Assembly: GCA_020633295.1 (NCBI GenBank)
Contig: JACKDW010000017.1
Span: forward strand, 62,001 to 126,000
Direction of reading: 5' to 3'
Source of the DNA: Myxococcales bacterium
GTDB taxonomy: Bacteria > Myxococcota_A > Polyangia > Nannocystales > Nannocystaceae
Length of the DNA stretch: 64,000 bases
The position numbers and the translations under genes are program-made. Below are positions 8,588 through 18,655 of this stretch, in pieces (position 1 is the stretch's first letter; each line of letters starts with the position of its first letter). The notes under the pieces are model-generated. The model saw nothing but the letters and a program-made list of their open reading frames with translations, had not been told where the DNA came from and made no database searches.

Positions 8588-9409
8588 ATGCGGCGACGCA
8601 AACCAGACCAGAATCACACCGACGAGCACCTGGACGCCGCCTACGAGCCCGTCGTCCTGCGGCCGATCGGGGTCGTGCGCTCCCCCTACACCGAGCGCTT
8701 CGGGACGCCCCGGCAGCCCTCGATCACCGCCCACGTCAAGGGCGGCGGGGCGCTCGACGGGCGGATCGAGCTGCTCCCGGGGCACAACTTCGACCAGGCG
8801 CTGCGCGAGCTGGCGAGCTTCGAGCGCATCTGGTGCCTGTTCCTCTTCCACCTCAACCACGGGTGGAACCCGATGGTCCGACCGCCGCGGGGCCCCCGGC
8901 GCAAGGTCGGCGTGTTCTCGACGCGCGCGCCCCACCGCCCCAACCCCGTCGGGTTGTCGTGCCTCGAGCTGCGGGCCGTCGAGGGCCGGACGCTGCACGT
9001 GCGCGGCCTCGACATCCTCGACGGCAGCCCGGTGCTCGACATCAAGCCGTACGTCCCCTACGCCGACGCGTTCCCCGACGCGCGCGCGGGCTGGCTCACG
9101 GGTCTCGATCCCTACGAGCCCGATCTTCATCCGGATCTTCATCCGGATCTTCATCCGGATCTTCATCCGGATCTTCATCCGGATCTTCATTCGGATCTTC
9201 ATCCTGCTGCCGAGTCACGCGACCAAGACTCCTCCGAGCGTCGCTCGGACGAGCGTGACTCCGAGCGCGGCTCCTCCGGGCGTGACTCCGAGCGCGGCTC
9301 CTCCCAGCGCAGCTCCTCCGAGCGAGACTCCGGGCGCGACTCCTCCGAGCGTGGCTCCGAGCGCGGCTCCTCCCAGCGAGAGCGCGACGAGCTCGACGCG
9401 GACCGGTGA
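8588..9409 (+). CDS. trmO: tRNA m6t6A37 methyltransferase (TsaA/TrmO family) with repeat tail
   Basis: TrmO uses S-adenosylmethionine to N6-methylate t6A37 of certain tRNAs. Residues about 23-175 contain the family signatures RPIGVVRSPY, GTPRQP, the F.R.W.L..FH segment, FSTRAPHRPNPVGLS and LDIKPY. Typical single-domain TrmO is around 160-240 residues; this one has 273. The extra C-terminus consists of seven DLHP-like tetrapeptides (12-bp repeats at about 9,120-9,205) followed by a Ser/Arg/Asp/Glu-rich tail with repeated SERGSS units. The tail is probably dispensable for catalysis. No strong ribosome-binding site precedes the ATG. Confidence 0.9.
   Translation: MRRRKPDQNHTDEHLDAAYEPVVLRPIGVVRSPYTERFGTPRQPSITAHVKGGGALDGRIELLPGHNFDQALRELASFERIWCLFLFHLNHGWNPMVRPPRGPRRKVGVFSTRAPHRPNPVGLSCLELRAVEGRTLHVRGLDILDGSPVLDIKPYVPYADAFPDARAGWLTGLDPYEPDLHPDLHPDLHPDLHPDLHPDLHSDLHPAAESRDQDSSERRSDERDSERGSSGRDSERGSSQRSSSERDSGRDSSERGSERGSSQRERDELDADR
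9119..9208 (+). repeat. 12-bp in-frame tandem repeat (DLHP) in trmO
   Basis: The unit GATCTTCATCCG is repeated seven times with one variant (TCG for CCG) near the end. A looser GACTCC/GAGCG repeat encoding the Ser/Arg tail continues to about 9,400. Confidence 0.9.
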
Positions 9410-9597
9410 CGCCGTCGACCCCGACGGGTGAGCGCGCGCCTCGCCCGACGCGGGCTCGCTCACGGGCGCCGGGCCGCGCGCGCTCACGCTCGGGGAGGCG
9501 CGACCGCGTTCACGCCGGCGAGCTCACGCCGCCCGCGAGCGACACGCGACGACGCCACGGATGCACTCGAGCCGCGGTTGGGAGTACCGTGCCCGGG

Positions 9598-11004
9598 ATG
9601 CCAGACATCATCAGCCCGATCGACGGGCGACCGGCCTACTCCTTCCAGTACGTCGACTCCGACCGCGCGCTCGCGCAGCTCGACGCGGCCGCGGCGGCCC
9701 AGGCCGAGTGGCGCGAGGCGACGCTGCACCGGCGCGCGCAGCTGTGCGAGGACATGCTCGACCGCTTCGCGGACCGCCTCGACGAGAACGCGGAGGCCAT
9801 CACGCGCATGATGGGCAAGCCGCTCGCGCACGCGCGCGGCGAGTTCCTCGGCGGGTTCTGTCAGCGGACGCGGCACCTGTGCTCGATCGCCCGCCACGCG
9901 CTGCGCGAGCTCGATCTCACCGACGGGGCTGACGGGGCTGGCGACGGCATCCGCCGGTTTATCCGCCGCGAGCCCGTCGGGCTCGTGCTCGTGATCGCGG
10001 CCTGGAACTACCCGCTGCTGGTGCCCGTGGGCGCCACCGTGTCGGCGCTGCTCGCCGGCAACGCGGTGCTGATCAAGCACGCGCCCCAGACCGCGCTGGT
10101 CGCCGACCAGCTCGCGCGGGCGTTCGCGGAGGCGGGCGCGCCCGAGGGCCTGGTGCAGGCGCTGCACGTCGACCACGAGACCGCCGCGACCGTCATCGAC
10201 CGCCGCCGCTTCGGCTTCGTCTCCTTCACCGGCTCGGTCCGCGGCGGCCACGAGGTGTACCAGGCCGTCGCGCGCCGCAACTTCATCGGCGTCGGCCTGG
10301 AGCTCGGCGGCAAGGACCCGGCCTACGTCCGCGCGGACGCGCCGATCGCGAAGACCGCGGCCAACGTCGTCGACGGCGCGTTCTTCAACGCGGGGCAGTC
10401 GTGCTGCGCGGTCGAGCGGGTATATGTCCACGAGGACATCCACGACGACTTCGTCGAGGCCTGCGCGGCGCTCGTCCACGACTACAAGCTCGGCGACCCG
10501 CTCGAGCAGGGGACCAACCTCGGCCCGCTGGTCAACGAGGACGCGGCCGCGCGCGTGCGTGAGCACGCGGCGCAGGCGGTCTCGGCCGGCGCGCGCCAGG
10601 TCACCGACGACGCCCGCTTCGACGTCCCCGAGCGCTCGCGCTGCTACCTGCCGCCGCGGCTGTTCGACCGCGTCGACGACGACATGCTGCTGATGCGCGA
10701 GGAGAGCTTCGGGCCGATCCTCGGGATCATGAAGGTCGCCGGCGACGACGAGGCCGTGCGGCGGATGAACGACTCGCGCTACGGCCTGACCGCGTCGATC
10801 TGGACCGACGACCGCGAGCGCGCGCTCGAGCTCGCCGGGCGCGTGCAGGCCGGCACCGTGTTCCAGAACCGCTGCGACTACCTCGACCCCGCGCTCGCGT
10901 GGACCGGCGTCAAGGACTCCGGGCACGGCGCCTCGCTCTCCGAGCTGGGCTTTCACGCGGTCACGCGCCCCAAGAGCTTCCACCTGCGCGCGCGTCAGCC
11001 ATAG
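9598..11004 (+). CDS. NAD(P)-dependent aldehyde dehydrogenase
   Basis: This is a full-length ALDH-superfamily enzyme of 468 residues. It shows the cofactor-site WNYPLL segment, FTGS, the general-base Glu235 in ELGGKDP and the nucleophilic Cys269 in NAGQSCC, at the usual 34-residue spacing. The start at 9598 gives the N-terminus PDIISPIDG expected for the family; earlier in-frame codons are Arg-rich filler. It is the first gene of a same-strand group with a glutamine-synthetase-like ligase (35 nt downstream) and an iron alcohol dehydrogenase. That context suggests it oxidises an aldehyde made by the third gene, perhaps a gamma-glutamyl-amino aldehyde. Confidence 0.93.
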   Translation: MPDIISPIDGRPAYSFQYVDSDRALAQLDAAAAAQAEWREATLHRRAQLCEDMLDRFADRLDENAEAITRMMGKPLAHARGEFLGGFCQRTRHLCSIARHALRELDLTDGADGAGDGIRRFIRREPVGLVLVIAAWNYPLLVPVGATVSALLAGNAVLIKHAPQTALVADQLARAFAEAGAPEGLVQALHVDHETAATVIDRRRFGFVSFTGSVRGGHEVYQAVARRNFIGVGLELGGKDPAYVRADAPIAKTAANVVDGAFFNAGQSCCAVERVYVHEDIHDDFVEACAALVHDYKLGDPLEQGTNLGPLVNEDAAARVREHAAQAVSAGARQVTDDARFDVPERSRCYLPPRLFDRVDDDMLLMREESFGPILGIMKVAGDDEAVRRMNDSRYGLTASIWTDDRERALELAGRVQAGTVFQNRCDYLDPALAWTGVKDSGHGASLSELGFHAVTRPKSFHLRARQP

Positions 11005-11039
11005 CGCGCGCGGCCCCTCCAGCCCCGAGTCAGGACGCC

Positions 11040-12422
11040 ATGTCACCGCTCATCCGCGACCCCAAGATCTCCACCGAGCAGCTGCGCGCGCTGATCGACC
11101 GCGAGCGCTTCCGCTACTTCCGCGTCGGCGTGTTCGACATCGACGGCATCCTGCGAGGCAAGTACCTGTGCCGCGACAAGTTCCTCGCGGCCGCCGAGAA
11201 GGGCTTCGGCTTCTGCGACGTCGTGCTGGGCTGGGACAGCCACGACAAGCTCTACGACAACACGCGCGCGTCGGGCTGGCACACCGGCTACCGCGACGCG
11301 CCGGTGCGCCTCGACCTCACGACCATGCGCCGGCTCCCGCACGAGCCCGACACCGCGTTCGTGCTCGGCGAGTTCGCCGGCGACTACGCGTCCGTGTGCC
11401 CGCGCGGCACGCTCCAGCGCGTGCTCGCGCGCGGCCGCGAGCTCGGCTACCAGTGCAAGGCCGCGGTCGAGTACGAGTTCTTCCTGTTCGACGAGACGCC
11501 CGAGAGCGTGCGCGAGAAGGGCTACCGCGGGCTCAAGCCGTTCACGCCGGGGATGTTCGGCTACTCGACGCTGCGCAGCAGCGTGCACCACGAGCTGTAC
11601 ACGGGGCTGCTCGACCTGTTCGAGGGCATGGGGATCGAGATCGAGGGCCTGCACACCGAGACGGGCCCGGGCGTGCTCGAGGCGGCGCTGCGCTACGACG
11701 ACGCGCTCGTGGCCGCCGACAACGCCGCGCTGTTCAAGACCTTCATGAAGGTCTTCGCGCAGCGCAAGGGGCTCATGGCGACCTTCATGGCCAAGTGGAG
11801 CATGGCGCTGCCGGGCCAGAGCGGGCACGTGCACCTCTCGCTCACCGACCGCGCGGGCAAGCCCGTGTTCTTGGAGTCAGGCGCGCCCCACGGCATGAGC
11901 CGGGTCATGCGCCAGTTCGTCGCCGGGCAGGTCTCGCTGATGCCCGAGGTGCTGCCCATGGCGTGCAGCACGATCAACAGCTACCGGCGCATGGTCCCCG
12001 GCATGTGGGCGCCGCTCGCCGCGAACTGGGGCGTCGAGAACCGCACCACCTCGATCCGGGTGATCCCCGGCTCCGCGCACAGCCAGCGCAGCGAGTACCG
12101 CATCGGCCCGGCCGACGCGAACCCCTACCTGATCATCGCGGCCGCGCTGGGGTCGGGGCTGCACGGGATCGAGCGCGCGCTCGATCCGGGCGAGCCGATC
12201 ACCGGCAGCGCCTACGAGCTGCGCGCGCCGGGGCCCGGCGGCCTGCCGCTGCCGCGGACGCTGTGGGACGCGACCCACGAGCTGCGGCGCTCGGCCTCGG
12301 CCCGCGACCTGTTCGGCGAGGACTTCGTCGAGCACTACGCGGCGACCCGCGAGTGGGAGGTCCGCGAGCACCGGCGGCACGTCTCCGACTGGGAGCTCGC
12401 CCGCTACTTCGAGATTATCTAG
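11040..12422 (+). CDS. Glutamine-synthetase-family gamma-glutamyl ligase
   Basis: The 460-residue protein has the GS fold: an N-terminal beta-grasp part (FRVGVFDIDGILRGKY), then AAVEYEFFLFD, GLHTETGPGVLE, SGHVHLSL and NRTTSIRVIP, which bear the metal, ATP and glutamate ligands. It is closer in pattern to PuuA/IpuC/GlnA3-4-type ligases than to housekeeping GlnA, which would carry the Tyr-adenylylation loop. Such ligases attach L-glutamate to an amine. CAGGA at 11031 precedes the ATG at 11040. Being flanked by an aldehyde dehydrogenase and an iron alcohol dehydrogenase points to an amino-alcohol such as ethanolamine as substrate; this is inference. Confidence 0.92.
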   Translation: MSPLIRDPKISTEQLRALIDRERFRYFRVGVFDIDGILRGKYLCRDKFLAAAEKGFGFCDVVLGWDSHDKLYDNTRASGWHTGYRDAPVRLDLTTMRRLPHEPDTAFVLGEFAGDYASVCPRGTLQRVLARGRELGYQCKAAVEYEFFLFDETPESVREKGYRGLKPFTPGMFGYSTLRSSVHHELYTGLLDLFEGMGIEIEGLHTETGPGVLEAALRYDDALVAADNAALFKTFMKVFAQRKGLMATFMAKWSMALPGQSGHVHLSLTDRAGKPVFLESGAPHGMSRVMRQFVAGQVSLMPEVLPMACSTINSYRRMVPGMWAPLAANWGVENRTTSIRVIPGSAHSQRSEYRIGPADANPYLIIAAALGSGLHGIERALDPGEPITGSAYELRAPGPGGLPLPRTLWDATHELRRSASARDLFGEDFVEHYAATREWEVREHRRHVSDWELARYFEII

Positions 12423-12465
12423 CCCTGTCCCGCGCGGGCGCCCGCGCGCGCGGAGGAGAGAGACC

Positions 12466-13659
<1,194 letters not shown>

Positions 13660-13812
13660 CGCCGCGCCCCCCACGGGCGACGGGTGGCCCGAGGCCGCCC
13701 GGGCGCTGCTGTGGCTCTTGTGCGAGCGGTGCGCGGCGTCGCCTCGCGCCCGCCCGCGCGGGCCCGCGTGGTCGCGACGAGCGGCGCGCGCGATCGTGAT
13801 CGCGCGCCGCGG

Positions 13813-13818
13813 TACACT
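13813..13818 (+). promoter_or_regulatory. Putative -10 box (TACACT)
   Basis: TACACT lies 23 nt before the ATG of the ferritin-like gene at 13842, with a GAGGGGGG ribosome-binding site between. It belongs to a recurring class of boxes in this window. Confidence 0.4.
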
Positions 13819-13841
13819 CGACCCGCGAGGGGGGCCGCGTC

Positions 13842-14807
13842 ATGAACCTGGAGCGCATGCTGACGATGTGTCGCGAGGGACAGTGGTCCGTCGACGAGCT
13901 GGACTGGAGCGTCACGCCGCGGGCGTTCACGCGCGAGCAGGAGCTGGCGATCTGCCAGTACTTCACGGACATGTCGGGCATCGAGCTGCTCGCCGCAGCG
14001 CTGTTCGAGGTCCAGCGCGACAGCACCGACGACCCGATCCTCGCGCGGATCTTCGACAGCTTCGTCGCCGACGAGCGCCGCCACGCCGTGGTCGCGCGCC
14101 GCCTCGCCGCGCACTACGACACGCGCTCGCTGCGGCGCTACCAGATCAACCCGAACCTCGAGCGCTTCCGCGGCCCGTTCCTCGACGTGCTCCACCGCGT
14201 CAGCCCCGAGGTCGCCAACGCCTACATCACGACCGGCGAGCTGCTGCTCGACGTCGCGCTGCTGCGCTCGCTCAACGACTACGTCGACGACGACATGAGC
14301 CAGCAGGCGATGGCGCGGATCAACCGCGACGAGTCGCGGCACATCGCGGTCGACTACTACATGGTCGAGCACTACGCGTCGCCCGAGCACGCCGCGCGCG
14401 AGGCCGCGGGGCCGCGACGCTCGATCCTCGCGCGCCTGCGCGCCGCGCTCGCGATGATCGTCATGCTCTACCGCGCCGGCCCGTTCCTGCGCGAGGTGTT
14501 CTTCGAGCCGCTCGACCTGACCGATCCGTCCGGTCGCCGCATGCTCGAGGCGTTCAAGCGCATGCAGCTGCTGGGGCGCAAGCCCGAGGTCGCGGCGCGG
14601 CCGTTCCCGACCTTCCTGCGCACGATGCAGGGCCTCTACAACCACCCGCTGATCGGCCGCGCGTTCGAGCCGATCATCCGCCGCGCGATCGGCCTCGACG
14701 CGCGCGTGATCGTCGACCTCTACACGCCCGAGGAGCTGCGGCGCGCGCAGCGGATGAGCATCGCCGAGATGGCCGAGGAGGCGCTGCAGCTGAAATTCGC
14801 GACCTGA
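13842..14807 (+). CDS. Ferritin-like diiron protein
   Basis: This 321-residue helical protein has two diiron-type ExxH sites: DERRH (near residue 74) and DESRH (near residue 168). Each is preceded by a helix with a glutamate (GIELLAAALFE, ANAYITTGE), as in ferritin-like oxygenases and AurF-type N-oxygenases. A long C-terminal helical region of about 130 residues is unassigned. The substrate cannot be told. It stands alone, facing the next gene tail to tail, and has a plausible -10 box just upstream. Confidence 0.75.
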   Translation: MNLERMLTMCREGQWSVDELDWSVTPRAFTREQELAICQYFTDMSGIELLAAALFEVQRDSTDDPILARIFDSFVADERRHAVVARRLAAHYDTRSLRRYQINPNLERFRGPFLDVLHRVSPEVANAYITTGELLLDVALLRSLNDYVDDDMSQQAMARINRDESRHIAVDYYMVEHYASPEHAAREAAGPRRSILARLRAALAMIVMLYRAGPFLREVFFEPLDLTDPSGRRMLEAFKRMQLLGRKPEVAARPFPTFLRTMQGLYNHPLIGRAFEPIIRRAIGLDARVIVDLYTPEELRRAQRMSIAEMAEEALQLKFAT

Positions 14808-14828
14808 GCCGCGCGCGCCCGCGGTCGC

Positions 14829-15461
14829 TCACGCGCCCGCGCGACGCGGCGCGAGCTCGCCGCGCCGCAGCTTCTCGCAGTAGTCACAGGCGCACAGCCG
14901 CGACGCGAACACGGCGTCCGCGTGGGCGCGCTCCTTGGCCGTCAGCTGGCCCTCCTTGGGCCCGCTCAGATCAACGGCGAGCCGCCACCCGCGGGGCGAA
15001 CCGGCGTCGGCGACGACCTGGTTCACGTACTGCTGCGCGACGACGAGCGGCGCGTCGACGGGCGCGCGGACGAGCGCGTCGAGCTCGGGTCGCGGGGTCC
15101 GCAGCGTGTAGCCGCGCCGCGCGAAGATCGCCTCGACCTCGTCGTACAGCAGGAAGAAGGTGAGGTGCGTCCAGTGGGCCATGACCTCGCAGTAGACGTT
15201 CGCGTTGCCCTGCTCGTCGTCGAAGAAGTACATGAAGCGCCCGCGCTCGGCCTGGCCGCTGATGTACCTGCGGTCATAGAGCGACCAGTGCTCCTGGGCC
15301 TGGAGCTCCCCGTAGGAGAGCACGCGGCGACACGGCTTGCGCCGCAGGTTCGCCGACATGCCGCGGCGCAGCCGCTCCCACACGTCCCAGAAGGCGCGCC
15401 ACGCCTGCGCGCGCCCCGGCTGCGGCTCGACGGAGAGCGTGATGGACTGTCCCCAGCTCAT
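14829..15461 (-). CDS. Hypothetical protein with C-terminal Cys cluster
   Basis: I do not recognise this 210-residue protein. It is soluble and rich in aromatic residues, with a C-terminal CACDYC segment near residue 190 that could bind a metal. The ATG at 15461 starts coherent protein sequence (MSWGQSITLSVEP); residues upstream in the same frame are Arg/Ala filler. It lies 32 bp downstream of the LysR-type gene on the same strand, so the two might be co-transcribed. Confidence 0.65.
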   Translation of the reverse strand: MSWGQSITLSVEPQPGRAQAWRAFWDVWERLRRGMSANLRRKPCRRVLSYGELQAQEHWSLYDRRYISGQAERGRFMYFFDDEQGNANVYCEVMAHWTHLTFFLLYDEVEAIFARRGYTLRTPRPELDALVRAPVDAPLVVAQQYVNQVVADAGSPRGWRLAVDLSGPKEGQLTAKERAHADAVFASRLCACDYCEKLRRGELAPRRAGA

Positions 15462-15493
15462 GGGATCGGCTTGCCCTGCCAGGGCGCGCGCTG

Positions 15494-16441
15494 TCAATCG
15501 CGAACGCCGTCGCCGCGCGCCGCCGCGCCGAAGCGCTCGCGCAGCGCGGCGCCGAGATGCTGCCACACCCGCGCGACGCGGGGGCTGCGGTGCAGGTCCT
15601 GGTGCGCGACCAGGTAGATCGGGAAGGTGCCGACCGTCTGCCCAGGCAGCACGCGCGTGAGCCCGAGGCGCTCGCCGACCCACAGCGGGATCGCGGCGAT
15701 CCCGAGGCCCGCCCGCGCGGCGCGGTAGTGCATGACCGCCGCGTCGCAGCGGAACGCGAAGTCGTCGCGCGTGTATTCGAAGCCGAGCGAGCGGGCCGCG
15801 TCGATCCAGTCCATCACGCGATCGAAGCCGATCAGGTCGAAGTCGCGCAGCGCCTCCGCGGTCTCCGGCGCGCCGCGCTCGGCCACGTACTCCGGCGAGG
15901 CGAAGAAGCCGACGTGCTGCTCACCGCAGCGCTGCGCGACGAGGTCGAGCTGGCGCGGGCGGAACAGGCGGATCGCGATCTCGGCCTCGCGCAGGAGCAG
16001 GTTGACCGCCGCGTCGTCGAGCACGAGGTCGACGGTGATCCGCGGCAGCGCGCGGCGCAGCGAGGCGAGCCACGCGGGCGCGAACAGCTCGCCGTACAGC
16101 TCCGTCATCGTCACCCGCACCGCGCCCGCCTCCTCGGCGGACATCCCGACGGCCTGGCGCTCGAAGGCCTTGACCGCCGCCCGGACGTCGCGCGCGCGCG
16201 CCAAGAGCCCCGCGCCCTCGGGCGAGAGCGTGAGCCCGCGGCCGCCGCGTTCGAACAGCGCGACGTCGAGGGTCTCCTCGAGCTGACGGACGTGCCGCGA
16301 CAGCGTCGGCTGGCTGACGCCCGAGCGGCGGGCGGCCTCCTGCATGCCGCCCGCGTCCGCCACCGCCACGAAGCTCCGCAGCCACCGCCAATCGAGCGCC
16401 TCCACCTCGCCGCCTCCGTCCGCGCGCGCGCGCGCATGCAT
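15494..16441 (-). CDS. LysR-type transcriptional regulator
   Basis: This regulator has 315 residues when read from the ATG at 16441; a TTG at 16462 is an alternative. Residues about 17-75 form the winged helix-turn-helix (LRSFVAVADAGGMQEAARR, SGVSQPTLSRHVRQLEE, LFERGGRGLTLSPEG). The rest is the periplasmic-binding-protein-like effector domain, including the conserved AGLGIAAIP and a C-terminal HQDLHRSPRVARVWQ. It is divergent from the small-lipoprotein pair starting at 16506, which LysR family habits make the likely target. The effector is unknown. Confidence 0.92.
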   Translation of the reverse strand: MHARARADGGGEVEALDWRWLRSFVAVADAGGMQEAARRSGVSQPTLSRHVRQLEETLDVALFERGGRGLTLSPEGAGLLARARDVRAAVKAFERQAVGMSAEEAGAVRVTMTELYGELFAPAWLASLRRALPRITVDLVLDDAAVNLLLREAEIAIRLFRPRQLDLVAQRCGEQHVGFFASPEYVAERGAPETAEALRDFDLIGFDRVMDWIDAARSLGFEYTRDDFAFRCDAAVMHYRAARAGLGIAAIPLWVGERLGLTRVLPGQTVGTFPIYLVAHQDLHRSPRVARVWQHLGAALRERFGAAARGDGVRD

Positions 16442-16505
16442 CGATGAATCCGACAGGCTCAATCTTAGCGGTTTTGATTCGCCGATGATCGTCTAGACCG
16501 TCCCC

Positions 16506-16931
16506 ATGACGATGACGACGACGCGCGCGCGCGCGGCCGCGCCGGGGGGCGCGATCCTGATCTCGCTCCTGCTCTCTACCCTGTTCTTCACCCTGCTCTT
16601 CACCCTGGCCTTCACCCTGGCCTTCTCGACAGGCTGCGGCGAGCTCGAGGAGCGCGTCGTCACGTCCCCGCTGGTCGGCGCGACGCGCGTCGACGAGCGC
16701 GGCGAGGCGCGCGTCGACGAGCTGCTGCGCGCGCGCGGCTACACCTACCTGCGCCTCGCGTCGTCCGCGGACGGCGAGTGGCACGTGATCACCGGCGCGG
16801 CGCCGGAGCGCGGCGCGACCGTCCGCTACCGCGGCTACGCCGAGCTCCGCGACTACCGCTCGCCCACGCTCGACCGCCAATTCGATCGCCTGGTGTTCGC
16901 GTCCGCGCGCGCGATTCAGGCCCCGCAGTGA
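16506..16931 (+). CDS. Small lipoprotein with NrfJ-like domain
   Basis: The protein has 141 residues. A hydrophobic N-terminus with a duplicated TLAF segment ends at the lipobox STGC. The mature domain resembles the NrfJ-like family: a GYTYLRL strand, a DGEWHV strand, a G...YRGYAEL turn and the C-terminal SPTLDRQFDRLVF strand. That family is often found near multihaem cytochromes or metal-handling systems, but no cytochrome gene is adjacent here. The next lipoprotein gene is 52 bp downstream on the same strand. Confidence 0.7.
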   Translation: MTMTTTRARAAAPGGAILISLLLSTLFFTLLFTLAFTLAFSTGCGELEERVVTSPLVGATRVDERGEARVDELLRARGYTYLRLASSADGEWHVITGAAPERGATVRYRGYAELRDYRSPTLDRQFDRLVFASARAIQAPQ

Positions 16932-16983
16932 CGCCCGAGATGTCGAGATGACCAGGTTAACCAACACGCACAGGAGGACCCCG

Positions 16984-17565
16984 ATGACGCGACCCCGAAC
17001 GCTCCCCGCCCCCGCCGCCGCGCTGCTGCTCGCGCTCGCCGGCCTGACGCTCGCCTGCGACGGCGCCGACCCGAACGACAGCGCTGACGCGAGCGCGGGT
17101 GACCCCGCGGACGAGTGCGTCGCCGAGACGCTCGAGGACGACGCGACCCTCGACCCGCGCCTCGGCGAGGCCGGCGACCCGACGAGCTGGCCGGCGATGC
17201 CCCCCGACGCGGTTGTCGCGAGCACCTACCTGCGGCTGCCCGACGACGCCGAGGCGACGATGACCTTCGACGAGCTCGTCGGGCCGATCTTCGGCGAGCT
17301 GATGGCGCCGGCGCCGGGCCTCCTGGGTCTCTCGACCTCGACCTCGACGCGCTGCGGCGCCGTGCGCACGCTCAGCGTGTGGGAGAGCGAGGAGGCGATG
17401 ATGAGCTTCGTGACCTCCGACGCGCACCTGACCGCGATGGGGCGCGTCGCCGAGGTCAGCCGCGGCGGCTCCATCACCGATCACTGGGCGGTCGACGAGC
17501 TCCCCGCGTTGACCTGGGAGGACGTCGTCGCCCGCTTCCGCGAGCACGACGGGCCGGTGTACTGA
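16984..17565 (+). CDS. Lipoprotein with ABM-like (dimeric alpha/beta barrel) domain
   Basis: An AGGAGGA site at 16972-16978 sets the start at 16984. The 193-residue protein has a signal peptide ending LTLAC (lipobox), an acidic Asp/Ser/Ala linker, and a domain with VASTYLRL, RTLSVWESEEAMMSFVTSDAH and a final DHWAVDELP strand. This pattern is typical of antibiotic-biosynthesis-monooxygenase-like ferredoxin folds, where a bent sheet and a helix form a small pocket. A catalytic role is not evident. It probably shares a transcript with the lipoprotein at 16506. Confidence 0.7.
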   Translation: MTRPRTLPAPAAALLLALAGLTLACDGADPNDSADASAGDPADECVAETLEDDATLDPRLGEAGDPTSWPAMPPDAVVASTYLRLPDDAEATMTFDELVGPIFGELMAPAPGLLGLSTSTSTRCGAVRTLSVWESEEAMMSFVTSDAHLTAMGRVAEVSRGGSITDHWAVDELPALTWEDVVARFREHDGPVY

Positions 17566-17593
17566 GCCCGCGACTCACATGTCCTAAGGGACT

Positions 17594-18606
17594 TTATGGC
17601 CCCTCGCGCGCGGCGAGCCGCGGACCCAGGCCGTCACGGACGGCGCGGGGGTCCGGTCGCCGCGCGAAGCGGAGCACGCCCCGGCGCGCGAGCGCGAACA
17701 GCAGCGCGCCCGCGCCGGTGGTGCTCGCGGCCTCGCGCAACTTCGCCTGGACGTCCGGGAGCCAGGCGATGTCGCGGGTCTCGTCGTTCGCGCCCACGAC
17801 CATCGGCAGGATCCACCCGGGCTCGGGCCCCACCGCGGTGAACGCCCGGCTGACCCCGCGCGGCAGGACGATCGCGTCGAGCGGCCCGAGCGTCTGCTCG
17901 CGCTCGCCGGCGTCTCCCCACGAGACGCGAAAGCGCCCCTCGAGGATCATGAACATCTCGGTGGTCTGACGGTGGATGTGCAGCGCCGGGCCGGTGCCGG
18001 CGGGCGTACACGCGACGACGACCACGAGCCGCGAGGGCCCGCGCACCGCGAAGCGCCCGGGCCCGAACGGGATCGGGCCGACGGCGGGGTACAGGTCGCG
18101 CGGGCTCACGACCGCGTGGAACGCCGCCGGCAGCAGCCGCAGCGGCCAGCGCGTGCGCAGCGGCCGGAGCCTCGAGACGCGCGCGACGCCTGGCCTCGGC
18201 GCCAGGGACCAGCCCGGCGGCGGCAGGTAGTCGATGACGGCCGCGCGCGCCTCGGCGCCCGCCGGGCGCAGCTCGAGCGCGTCGTCGCGGGCGAGCAGCG
18301 CGACGTCGCGGGGGCCCAGGCGGGTGACGCCCCCGGCCCGCGCGCCGCGGAGCTCGAGCGCGCCGGCGGCCGCGACGACGACCCGGTAGCCGCGCCTGCG
18401 GGGAGTCGAGATGTCCCTCAGACATCTCGTAGACGGTGAGCGAGAAGCCGGCGGGGCCGCGCGCGGCCGTCGAGGCCGCCTCCAGGATCGATCGCGCGCG
18501 CGCCCTGCTCTCGCGCGCGCGCGCGCGCGACGTGCTCGGCGAGGCGGAACACGCCGACGTCGTCGAGCGCGCCCGGTGGTTGGGGGATGATCAGCTCGTG
18601 ACCCAT
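17594..18606 (-). CDS. Cupin-domain protein, apparently frameshifted
   Basis: The C-terminal half is a clear cupin: HIHRQTTEMFMILEGRFRVSWGD and LGPLDAIVLPRGVSRAFTAVG give both cupin motifs with H, H, E and a later turn. The likely start is the ATG at 18606 (MGHELIIPQPPGALDDVGVF). To reach the cupin frame the reading must shift at a (CG)n tract near 18,515-18,531 and again near 18,407-18,429, where a 9-bp inverted repeat sits. The middle frame gives sensible sequence (ILEAASTAARGPAGFSLTVYEM). The open cupin frame alone extends upstream only as Arg/Pro filler. It may be a decayed gene or an assembly slip. Function unknown. Confidence 0.55.
18407..18429. repeat. 9-bp perfect inverted repeat at the frame change in the cupin gene
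   Basis: CGAGATGTC and GACATCTCG are separated by CCTCA. The hairpin coincides with the second frame change of the cupin gene. Confidence 0.6.
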
Positions 18607-18655
18607 GGCGTCGCGCGCCGAGCATACCCCGGCGCGCGCCGCCGACCTACCCCGC

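Noticed and set aside
9119..9208. 12-bp repeats that look like a CRISPR array
   Set aside because: There are no spacers; the repeats are tandem, in frame and inside a gene.
17577..17600. GTCC-TAAG-GGAC near the end of the cupin and lipoprotein genes as a terminator
   Set aside because: The stem is only 4-5 bp, too short to claim.
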